Assembly: GCA_024711145.1 (NCBI GenBank)
Contig: JANJTJ010000043.1
Location: forward strand, 1-32,074
DNA length: 32,074 bases
DNA from: Balneolales bacterium
GTDB taxonomy: Bacteria; Bacteroidota; Rhodothermia; Balneolales; HLUCCA01
Reading direction: 5' to 3'
Shown: piece by piece, positions 7,183 through 14,662 of the stretch
How positions within the stretch are numbered: the stretch's first letter is position 1
How the letters are laid out: the number at the start of each line of letters is the position of its first letter
Position numbers and translations under genes: made by a program
The notes under the pieces: generated by a model
Databases searched by the model: none
What the model was told of the DNA's origin: nothing
What the model saw: the letters and a program-made list of their open reading frames with translations, nothing else

Positions 7183-8559
7183 ATGGCAACCGACACCCTC
7201 CGCATCGCTTCCGGCCAAGGTTTCTGGGGCGACCTACCCATCGCCCCGATCCGGCAAGTCCGCAACGGCCCCATCGATTATCTGATGATGGATTACCTGG
7301 CCGAAGTGACCATGTCCATCCTGCGCAAACAGCAATTGCGCGACCCCGAAGCCGGCTATGCGAAGGATTTCGTAGGGGTGGTCACCGAGTTGTTGCCCGA
7401 GCTGGCGGCCGGCAAGGTGCGCATCCTGTCCAATGCCGGAGGGGTGAACCCCTGGGGTTGCGCCAAAGCCATCGCCGCCGCAGCCCGGGCGCGCGGCCAC
7501 CACGACCTGCGCATTGCGGTGGTGGAGGGCGACGACATCCTCGCCCGCATACCGGATCTGGTGGCGCAGGGGCACCTGCTCAAGCATATGGAAACCGGTG
7601 CCGAGGTGGCTACCGTGCGCGACCGGCTCCTGTCGGCCAATGTGTATTTCGGCGCCCGCCCCATGGTGGAGGCCCTGGAACAGGACGCGCAGGTGGTGAT
7701 CACGGGCCGCGTGACCGACACCGGCCTGGCATTGGCGCCGCTCATCCACCGTTTCGGATGGAAATTCGATGATTGGGACAAACTGGCCGCGGGTACCGTG
7801 GCCGGCCATATCCTGGAATGCGGTGCGCAGAGCTCCGGTGGCAACCTCACCGATTGGTGGCGGGTGCCCGCGTTCGGGCGTATCGGCTTTCCCATAGCCG
7901 AAGTACGTGCCGATGGCGGTTTCGACATCGTCAAACATCCGGATCTGGACGGCTGGGTGCACTCCATGTCGGTCAAGGAGCAGCTCCTGTACGAAATAGG
8001 AGACCCGGCTTCCTACATCACACCCGACGTGGTGGCCGATTTCACCAGCATCCGGGTATCCGACCCGGCCGACCAACGGGTGCGTGTGGAAGGCGTGCGG
8101 GGCCTGCCCGCCACCCCGTTCTACAAGGTATCGGCCAGCTATGCCGACGGCTACAAGTTGTCGGCCACATTGACCTATGCGTGGCCTTTGGCGGCCCGAA
8201 AAGCCCGCTTGGGCGCGGCCATCCTGGAGGAACGGGCGCGGGATTTGGGCCTGAAAATCCCTACCTTCCATTCGGATTTCATCGGGCACCAGGCGTGCCA
8301 CGAAGGTACCGGGCAAGACGCCGCGTACGACCCCGAAGAGGTGCAATTGCGATTCAACGCTTCGGGTACGGACCGCGCCGCCTTGGACCGGCTGGGGATG
8401 GAGATCGCACCACTGATTCTGACCGGGCCGGGCTCGGTCACCGGTTTCGCAGGTGGGCGGCCCAAAGCCAGCGACATCGTGGCATACTGGCCCGCCTTGT
8501 TGGACAAACGCGCCGTTCACCCCAAAGTGTCGGTATTCACGACTTCTACTCCTCTATGA
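7183..8559 (+). CDS. DUF1446 / AtuA-family protein
   Basis: The product is 458 residues. The ATG at 7183 was chosen because family members begin just before the block read here as DTLRIASGQGFWGD; in-frame ATGs at 7144 and 7159 lie in or overlap the palindrome. Recognisable blocks are PIDYLMMDYLAEVTMSILRKQ near residue 30, RILSNAGGVNPWGCAKAI near 85, VVITGRVTDTGLALAPLIH near 175 and GHILECGAQSSGGNLTDWW near 210. This family includes AtuA of the Pseudomonas acyclic terpene utilisation cluster; its biochemical role is not established. It often sits with acyl-CoA carboxylase subunits, and one lies at 603-2186. The stop overlaps the next start (ATGA at 8556), so the two are translationally coupled. 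Confidence 0.9.
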   Translation: MATDTLRIASGQGFWGDLPIAPIRQVRNGPIDYLMMDYLAEVTMSILRKQQLRDPEAGYAKDFVGVVTELLPELAAGKVRILSNAGGVNPWGCAKAIAAAARARGHHDLRIAVVEGDDILARIPDLVAQGHLLKHMETGAEVATVRDRLLSANVYFGARPMVEALEQDAQVVITGRVTDTGLALAPLIHRFGWKFDDWDKLAAGTVAGHILECGAQSSGGNLTDWWRVPAFGRIGFPIAEVRADGGFDIVKHPDLDGWVHSMSVKEQLLYEIGDPASYITPDVVADFTSIRVSDPADQRVRVEGVRGLPATPFYKVSASYADGYKLSATLTYAWPLAARKARLGAAILEERARDLGLKIPTFHSDFIGHQACHEGTGQDAAYDPEEVQLRFNASGTDRAALDRLGMEIAPLILTGPGSVTGFAGGRPKASDIVAYWPALLDKRAVHPKVSVFTTSTPL

Positions 8560-9596
8560 TCATCGCCGTCATCGGTGCGGGCATCTCCGGTCTGGTAGCC
8601 GGAAGCCGCTTGGCCCAAGCTGGCCACCAGGTCACCATCTTTGAGAAAAGCCGCGGGTTCGGCGGGCGCCTCGCCACCCGGTATGCCGGAGAGAACCTGC
8701 TCCAGCATCTGGACCATGGTAGTTCCTTCCTCGATTCGGGCAGCGGAGCCTACCAGGAATGGCTGGATGGGTTGTCGGCCGCCGGCGCCATCCGTCCCTG
8801 GACCGACCGGTTCTCGCTGCACGACGGCACCCAATTCTACCGGGAGCACGGCACCCAGGAGCGCCGCACCCGCTTTGTGGCGGTCGAAGGCATGAACAGC
8901 CTGGGCAAAGCGCTCAGCCGCTGGGTGGATGTGCGCATGAACGAACGGGTGGCCGGGATCACCCTGGTGGCGCCCAAATCCACCCGCAAACGGCCTTGGG
9001 TCGTCAATCTGGTGAGTGGCAGCGTGTTCGAGGCCGATGCCGTCGTGGTAGCCGCTCCCGCGCCTCAGGCGCAAGGTGTGATAGGTACCGCCCTCGATGA
9101 GGTCGGGGTCCGTTCCCTGATCGCGCAGCTCAAAAAGGTGACCTACGCGCCCGCCTTCGCCCTGATGGCTGGCTACGGTGGTCGCCAGAAACCCGAATGG
9201 CAAGGCATCCATTGTCAGAACCAGATCCTGGAATGGATCTGCAACGAATCGGACAAACGGGATTCGCTCACCGAAACCTGCCTGGTGGTACACGCCTCTA
9301 CCGAATTCACCCGTGCGAACCTGGATGCCGACCGGGAAGAGGTGCGTCTGCGCATGCTCGAGGCCCTGCCCGCCGTGGTTGGTCCCTGGGCCTCGCTTCC
9401 CGAATGGACCGAACTCCATCTGTGGCGGTACCGCACACCCGAAACGCCCTTGCAAGGAGTCGATTACCTGGAATTCGACAACCCGAACGCACCCCTGGCC
9501 TTGGTGGGCGATTATTTCGGTGAGGGAACGCTGGAATCGGCGTACCGGTCGGGTTGGGAATTGGCAACCGCCTGGTTGGCCCGTTTCACCAAGTAA
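8556..9596 (+). CDS. Renalase-like NAD(P)/FAD-dependent oxidoreductase
   Basis: The product is 346 residues. It opens with a Rossmann dinucleotide-binding motif (VIGAGISGLVAGSRLAQAG, G7-x-G9-x2-G12) and the FAD-binding continuation FEKSRGFGGRLATR near residue 35. The C-terminus has the second FAD block (LALVGDYFGEGTLESAYRSGWELA). The overall pattern matches the COG3380/renalase group of small amine-oxidase-like flavoproteins. It is cytoplasmic with no signal peptide, and its substrate is unknown. It begins inside the DUF1446 stop and ends 5 nt before the ABC exporter gene, so it belongs to the same transcript. A role in the same catabolic pathway as DUF1446 is a guess from position only. Confidence 0.88.
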   Translation: MIIAVIGAGISGLVAGSRLAQAGHQVTIFEKSRGFGGRLATRYAGENLLQHLDHGSSFLDSGSGAYQEWLDGLSAAGAIRPWTDRFSLHDGTQFYREHGTQERRTRFVAVEGMNSLGKALSRWVDVRMNERVAGITLVAPKSTRKRPWVVNLVSGSVFEADAVVVAAPAPQAQGVIGTALDEVGVRSLIAQLKKVTYAPAFALMAGYGGRQKPEWQGIHCQNQILEWICNESDKRDSLTETCLVVHASTEFTRANLDADREEVRLRMLEALPAVVGPWASLPEWTELHLWRYRTPETPLQGVDYLEFDNPNAPLALVGDYFGEGTLESAYRSGWELATAWLARFTK

Positions 9597-9601
9597 GCCT
9601 C

Positions 9602-11338
9602 GTGCGCGGCCTGCTCCGGCTCAACCGGTTCTTCCGCAAATACAAAGGCACGGTAGCCTTGGGCGTGGTGTACCTCACCGCTTCCAACGGCTTCCTGGTC
9701 TGGATTCCCATCCTCATCCGCCAGACCCTGGACGAACTCCAGATCAAAGGGGCCGATGCCGAGCTGGCTTGGTATTCGTTGTGGCTCACGCTGGCCGCAT
9801 TGGCGTACGGTGTGTTGCTGTTCCTCACACGCCAGACCCTGATCGTGACCTCGCGGCGCATCGAATACGACCTGCGCGACGAGCTCTACCGGCATCTGCA
9901 ACGCCTGCCCATGTCCTGGTTCGCCCAACGGAAGAGCGGCGACGTCTATGTGCGCCTCACCGAAGATGTGAACCGGGTGCGCGATTATTTCGGACCGGCC
10001 TTCATGTACGCGCTAAACACAGTGACCCGGTCGGGCATTGTGATCACCATGATGTTCGTGGTGAACGCCGAACTGACCTGGTGGGCCCTGGCTCCCTTGC
10101 CCATCCTCTCGGTGCTGGCCTATTGGATGAGCCGGTACGTGCACGAACGGTCCACCGAGATCCAGGAACAGTATGCCGTGTTGGCCGGTCGGGCTCAAGA
10201 GACGTTCTCGGGTATCCGCCTGATCAAGGCCTATGTCCGTGAAGCTTATGAAACCGCCCGATTCCAGGCCGATGGGGAAAACTATCGGAAACGCAAGCTC
10301 CGGTTGGATTTCGTGGAATCGCTCTTCCATCCGACCCTCAACCTGCTGATCGGATCGTCCATTGTTCTGGTGGTCTGGCAAGGAGGGGAGTTGGTCATGC
10401 GGGGCGTGCTCACCGTGGGCAACATCGCCGAATTCATCATCTACGTGACCTACCTGACCTGGCCTGTGGCCGCTCTCGGGTACACCTTGAACCTGCTGCA
10501 ACGGGCGGCCGCCTCCAACGACCGCATCCGCGAGGTGATGGAAGCCCCGGCCCACCAGGACCCACCCGATGCGCGCATGCCCGCAGGGCCCGGAATCCTC
10601 GAATTCCGCAACGTGGGGTTCCGGTATCCGGGTAGCGATGCCTGGGCCATCCGCCACATCCACCTGGTCATCCATCCGGGGGAACAAGTGGCTCTCATCG
10701 GGCGGACCGGCAGCGGGAAAACCACCCTGGTGCAGCTCATACCCCGGTTGTTCGACCCCACGGAAGGAGAGATCCTGCTGGATGGGCGCGACATCCGCAC
10801 CATACCGATCGCCGAACTGCGCGCCCGGATCGGATTCGTACCCCAGGAAACCTTCCTGTTCAGCGACAGCATCGGCGAGAACATCGCCTTCGGCCGGAGC
10901 GATGCCGACCAAGCCGCCATCGAAGCCGCCGCCGAACACGCCCAAATCAAGGAAAACATCTTGGATTTTGAGAAAAAATTCGAGACCATACTCGGAGAAA
11001 GGGGCATCACGTTGTCGGGAGGGCAGAAACAGCGAACCGCCATCGCCCGGGCCATCATCCGGGACCCCGCCATTCTCATCCTTGACGATTCTCTCAGCGC
11101 GGTTGACACCAAAACCGAAGACGCCATAGTCCGACAACTCTTGCGGGCCGAGCAACCCCGTAGCATCATCACCATCAGCCATCGCATCTCCAGCATCAAA
11201 AAAGCGGACCGCATACTTGTCCTCCAGGACGGCCGCCTCATCGAAGAAGGGTCGCACGACGAATTGATCCGAACCAACGGAGCCTACGCCACAATCTACC
11301 GGAAACAGCTTCTCGAAGACGAACTGGCCGTGCTTTGA
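9602..11338 (+). CDS. ABC exporter half-transporter with degenerate catalytic site (Asp in place of Glu)
   Basis: The product is 578 residues, a normal type IV exporter half. The GTG at 9602 was chosen because an in-frame ATG at 9554 would overlap the previous gene by 43 nt. The membrane domain spans about 1-330 (segments such as GTVALGVVYLTASNGFLVWI). The nucleotide-binding domain has Walker A GRTGSGKT (367-374), Q-loop VPQETFLFSD, signature LSGGQ (471-475), Walker B ILILDDSLSAVD with Asp496 where the catalytic Glu is expected, and H-loop ISHR. 'LDDSLSAVD' is typical of the degenerate subunit of heterodimeric exporters such as TM287 and BmrC/YheI. The partner with a normal Glu is at 12862-14658. 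It probably exports a hydrophobic compound or lipid; the substrate is unknown. Confidence 0.92.
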   Translation: MRGLLRLNRFFRKYKGTVALGVVYLTASNGFLVWIPILIRQTLDELQIKGADAELAWYSLWLTLAALAYGVLLFLTRQTLIVTSRRIEYDLRDELYRHLQRLPMSWFAQRKSGDVYVRLTEDVNRVRDYFGPAFMYALNTVTRSGIVITMMFVVNAELTWWALAPLPILSVLAYWMSRYVHERSTEIQEQYAVLAGRAQETFSGIRLIKAYVREAYETARFQADGENYRKRKLRLDFVESLFHPTLNLLIGSSIVLVVWQGGELVMRGVLTVGNIAEFIIYVTYLTWPVAALGYTLNLLQRAAASNDRIREVMEAPAHQDPPDARMPAGPGILEFRNVGFRYPGSDAWAIRHIHLVIHPGEQVALIGRTGSGKTTLVQLIPRLFDPTEGEILLDGRDIRTIPIAELRARIGFVPQETFLFSDSIGENIAFGRSDADQAAIEAAAEHAQIKENILDFEKKFETILGERGITLSGGQKQRTAIARAIIRDPAILILDDSLSAVDTKTEDAIVRQLLRAEQPRSIITISHRISSIKKADRILVLQDGRLIEEGSHDELIRTNGAYATIYRKQLLEDELAVL

Positions 11339-11414
11339 CCGGCCTGCCTTACCGCCGTCTGACCGCGGCGCATACCCTACAAATCCTTACATACATCAAT
11401 CTACAGGAACACAC

Positions 11415-12881
11415 ATGATCGTGATGCCCTTGGGTACGGGGTCTGCAACCCCGACCGCCGACCGCCACCTTGCTTCCGTCGCCTTATGGCGCGAAGGCCG
11501 CGTCTTCTTATTCGACTGCGGCGAGAACGCACAGATGCGCATGCTGCAAGCCGGCATGAAACGCTCCAAAATCGATTACATCTTCATCACCCATCTGGAT
11601 GGGGACCATTTCTTCGGGCTGCCCGGCCTGATCACCACCATGCAGTTGCAGCGGCGTGAGAAACCCCTGCACATCGTGTCGCCCGAGGGGCTGCAGGCGT
11701 TCGTGGAAGCCGCCATCGACGCGGTGAAACTGGAACTCGGGTTCGACCTCATCTTCCATGAAATACCGGTAGGCACCGACCACATGGTGGTGGTCGAAGA
11801 AGAGGATTTCACGGTCGAGGTCCGCAAGCTGGAACATCCCACCTACTGCGTGGGCTACCGGTTCGAGGAGCGGGGCAAACCCGGAAAGGTGAATGCCGAC
11901 CGCGCCGCCGAATTGGGCATCACCGAAGACCAGCAGTTCAAGGACCTGAAGGCCGGCCAATCCGTCACCTTGGCCGATGGCACCACGGTGCATCCCGACG
12001 AGATCGTGGGGCAACCCGTGCGCGGCCATGTGTTCGCCTATGTGACCGACACCCGCTTCTGCGAGAATGCGGTCCGGTTGGCCGAAAACGCCACCATTCT
12101 GTACCATGAGGCCACATTCGGGCAGAATCTGAAAGACAAGGCCGTGGATACGGGCCATTCGACCGCCCAGGAGGCGGGCATCGTGGCCAAGACCGCCGGC
12201 GTGGAGCGGCTGGTCATCGGTCACTTCTCGGCCCGTTACACCAACGCCTTCGTGTTGTTGAAGGAGGCCAAATCGGTGTTCGACAATACCTGGGTGGCTA
12301 CCGAATTGCGGCCCATCATGACCGACCCGGCCCAGGAGCACGACATCTTCAAGCCCTACCAACCCGACCAGGGCAAGCGCGGGTTCGGCAACCGCCCGCC
12401 CCAACGTGGGGGCCAGCGTCCGGGCGGGTATCGCCCGCAAGGCGGTGGCGGCGGCGGATACCGCCCCCAGGGCAACCGACCCTACAACAGCGAAGGCCCC
12501 CGGTACAACGACCGTGGCGACCGCCCGCAACGGCCTTACAACCCCGATTACAACCGGGACCGCGGGTACGACCGTGGCCCTCGCCAATTCGACCGGCAGG
12601 ATCGACCGGCACGGCCCTTCAATCCGGATTACAACCGGGACCGGCCTGCACGGACCTTCAACCCCGATTTCGACCGGCAGGACCGTCCGGCACGGCCCTT
12701 CAATCCGGATTACAACCGCGGTCCCCGGCAGTTCGACCGTACCGAGCGCCCGCCCCGCCGCGAATTCCCCGACACCCGTCCGCCCCGCCGCGAGTTTCCG
12801 GATAGCCGGCCTCCCCGCCAGGTGGAAGACAACCGACCCATAACACCGCGCAACCCGTTCGATGAGTTCGACCGGTTCTAA
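11415..12881 (+). CDS. rnz: Ribonuclease Z with a 170-residue Arg-rich disordered tail
   Basis: The product is 488 residues, against about 300-330 for typical RNase Z. Residues 1-318 are the metallo-beta-lactamase tRNA 3'-endonuclease. They carry MPLGTGSATPT, the Zn motif at 60-65, YVTDTRF near 209, YHEATF near 230, GHST near 248 and GHFSARY near 269. The metal motif reads HLDGDH instead of the canonical H-x-H-x-D-H, so one Zn-ligand His is Asp here. Residues 319-488 are low-complexity and rich in Arg, Pro, Asn, Asp and Gly, with repeated NPDYN/NPDFD (376, 403, 416, 430) and RREFPD (448, 458) units. Such basic tails usually bind RNA or drive clustering; that is inference. A 76-nt gap precedes it without an obvious promoter. 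Its end overlaps the next gene by 20 nt. Confidence 0.92.
   Translation: MIVMPLGTGSATPTADRHLASVALWREGRVFLFDCGENAQMRMLQAGMKRSKIDYIFITHLDGDHFFGLPGLITTMQLQRREKPLHIVSPEGLQAFVEAAIDAVKLELGFDLIFHEIPVGTDHMVVVEEEDFTVEVRKLEHPTYCVGYRFEERGKPGKVNADRAAELGITEDQQFKDLKAGQSVTLADGTTVHPDEIVGQPVRGHVFAYVTDTRFCENAVRLAENATILYHEATFGQNLKDKAVDTGHSTAQEAGIVAKTAGVERLVIGHFSARYTNAFVLLKEAKSVFDNTWVATELRPIMTDPAQEHDIFKPYQPDQGKRGFGNRPPQRGGQRPGGYRPQGGGGGGYRPQGNRPYNSEGPRYNDRGDRPQRPYNPDYNRDRGYDRGPRQFDRQDRPARPFNPDYNRDRPARTFNPDFDRQDRPARPFNPDYNRGPRQFDRTERPPRREFPDTRPPRREFPDSRPPRQVEDNRPITPRNPFDEFDRF
12590..12718 (+). repeat. 81-bp-period direct repeat inside the RNase Z tail
   Basis: A 32-bp stretch at 12606-12637 recurs exactly at 12687-12718. 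The flanking GACCGGCAGGA at 12591-12601 recurs at 12672-12682 with the same 81-bp offset (27 codons). Unit size and frame are preserved. The near-identity at DNA level points to a recent in-frame duplication or recombination within the tail-coding segment. Confidence 0.85.
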
Positions 12882-14658
12882 ACCGGAGGAGCGGAAACCG
12901 AAGAAAGGCGTCGATCGCACCCTGATCCGACGCCTTTCGGTTTTTCTCCGTCCGTATTTCGGCTGGATCGTCATCGCCCTGCTGCTCACCGTGGTGGTGG
13001 CATGGCTGGGACCGTTGCGGCCGTACCTGACCCAGATCGCGGTGGACGATCACATCGCCAAGGGCGACGTGCCGGGTCTGGCCCGCATCATCGGGCTGTT
13101 CGCCCTGGTGCTGTTCGGCGAATTCCTGTTGCTGGCCGTCACCACCTATCTCACCCGCTGGATCGGGCAGGGTGCCCTGTTGCGCATGCGGACGGCGGTG
13201 TTCGCGCACATCCAGTCCCTGCATGTGCAGTATTTCGACCGGAACCCCATAGGCCGGCTCATCACCCGCACCACCAGCGACATCGAAGCGCTCAGCGACC
13301 TGCTCTCCAATGGCGTGGTGAACATCATCGGCGATTCGTTGCGCATCCTGTTCATCGTCGGGTTCATGTTCCTGCTCGATTGGGAACTCACCTTGGTGGC
13401 GCTGGCCACCTTGCCCTTGCTCATCTGGTCCACCCTGGTCTTCAAACGGCTGGTCAGGGTCGCATTCCTCAACGTGCGCGACCAGGTGGCCCGGCTCAAC
13501 TCCTTCATGCAGGAGCACATCAACGGCATGTCCGTGGTGCAGCTGTTCGGGCGGGAGCGCCGCGAGGCCGAACGGTTCGACACCATCAACACAGACCATA
13601 CCGCCGCCCATATCCGAACCGTCTTCATCTTCGCGGTGTTCTGGCCGGTAGTGGAGGTGTTGTCCAGCATCGCCATGACCCTGGTGATCTGGTATGGGGG
13701 TGCCAATTCCCTGGAAAGCGGGGTTTCCTTCGGCGTACTGCTGGCGTTCATCCAGTACGTGCGCCAATTCTTCCAACCCATCCGCGACCTGTCGGACCAG
13801 TTCAACACCCTGCAGAGCGCCCTGGCCTCCAGCGAGCGCATCTTCGCCGTACTGGACGTGGAATCGGTGGTGAAGGAAGACCCCGACCCTTTGCCGGCAC
13901 CTACGGGATCGGGCCGCATCGAATTCCGGCAGGTATCGTTCCGCTACACCGAGCAGGAGCCCGTGCTCCGCGAGATCAGCTTCGACCTGGAGCCCGGCCG
14001 CATGGTGGCGGTGGTGGGGGCCACCGGTGCCGGCAAAACCACCCTCATCAACCTCCTGCTGCGGTTCTACGACGTGAACGAGGGGAGCATCCTGCTCGAC
14101 GGGCACGACATCCGCCGCTACCGCCTGCACGACCTCCGTTCCCGGTTCGGCCTCGTGCTGCAAGACAACGCCCTGTTCAGCGGCAGCATCCTGGACAACA
14201 TCACCCTGGGCGACCCGGCCATCGACCGCGACACGGTGGTCCGCACCGCGCGTCTCATCGAAGCCGACCGGTTCATCGAGCGCCTGCCCGGCGGGTACGA
14301 TTTCCAACTCAAGGAACGGGGCGGAAGCTTGTCTACCGGCCAGAAACAACTCATCTGTTTCATCCGGGCCATGGTGTACGACCCGCCCATCCTCATCCTG
14401 GACGAAGCCACCTCCAGCGTGGACACCGAGACCGAACATCTGGTCGTGAAAGCCTTCGACAACATGATGAAAGGACGCACCTCCCTGGTGATCGCCCACC
14501 GCCTGAGCACCATCCAGCACGCCGACCGGATCCTGGTCATGCACAAGGGGGAAGTGCGTGAGCAGGGCACCCATACCGAACTGCTCGCCGTGCAAGACGG
14601 CATCTACCGCCGCCTCTACGAACTCCAGTACCGCGACCAGGCCTCCGTATATTCCTGA
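12862..14658 (+). CDS. ABC exporter half-transporter with catalytic Glu (partner of 9602-11338)
   Basis: The product is 598 residues. The ATG at 12862 overlaps the rnz end by 20 nt and gives a short basic N-terminus (SKPEERKPKKGVDR) before the first membrane segment (GWIVIALLLTVVVAW). The nucleotide-binding domain has Walker A GATGAGKT (386-393), Q-loop VLQDNALFSG, signature LSTGQ (490-494) with Thr replacing the first Gly, Walker B ILILDEATSSVD with Glu515, and H-loop IAHR. Together with the first half, the canonical site would use this Walker B Glu with the partner's LSGGQ. The degenerate site would use the partner's Asp with this LSTGQ. That is the asymmetric arrangement known for heterodimeric exporters. 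An intrinsic-terminator-like hairpin lies within codons 13-28. Confidence 0.93.
   Translation: MSSTGSKPEERKPKKGVDRTLIRRLSVFLRPYFGWIVIALLLTVVVAWLGPLRPYLTQIAVDDHIAKGDVPGLARIIGLFALVLFGEFLLLAVTTYLTRWIGQGALLRMRTAVFAHIQSLHVQYFDRNPIGRLITRTTSDIEALSDLLSNGVVNIIGDSLRILFIVGFMFLLDWELTLVALATLPLLIWSTLVFKRLVRVAFLNVRDQVARLNSFMQEHINGMSVVQLFGRERREAERFDTINTDHTAAHIRTVFIFAVFWPVVEVLSSIAMTLVIWYGGANSLESGVSFGVLLAFIQYVRQFFQPIRDLSDQFNTLQSALASSERIFAVLDVESVVKEDPDPLPAPTGSGRIEFRQVSFRYTEQEPVLREISFDLEPGRMVAVVGATGAGKTTLINLLLRFYDVNEGSILLDGHDIRRYRLHDLRSRFGLVLQDNALFSGSILDNITLGDPAIDRDTVVRTARLIEADRFIERLPGGYDFQLKERGGSLSTGQKQLICFIRAMVYDPPILILDEATSSVDTETEHLVVKAFDNMMKGRTSLVIAHRLSTIQHADRILVMHKGEVREQGTHTELLAVQDGIYRRLYELQYRDQASVYS
12898..12945 (+). 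terminator. Intrinsic-terminator-like hairpin inside the start of the second exporter gene
   Basis: The 5' arm CCGAAGAAAGGCGTCG (12898-12913) pairs with CGACGCCTTTCGG (12928-12940), leaving a 3-nt bulge. ATC (12914-12916) can add pairs with GAT (12924-12926). Five Ts follow (12941-12945). It lies 17 nt after the rnz stop but in frame within the next coding sequence, so a ribosome entering that gene would melt it. Confidence 0.6.
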
Positions 14659-14662
14659 CCCT

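Noticed and set aside
11339-11414. Terminator or promoter in the gap before rnz
   Set aside because: Only a 5-bp CGCCG/CGGCG pairing without a T-tract is visible, and no TTG with TAnnTTTG at the right spacing.
12590-12718. Direct repeats as a CRISPR-like or intergenic array
   Set aside because: The repeats are in frame, few, and encode the repeated NPDYN-type tail of RNase Z; there are no spacers.
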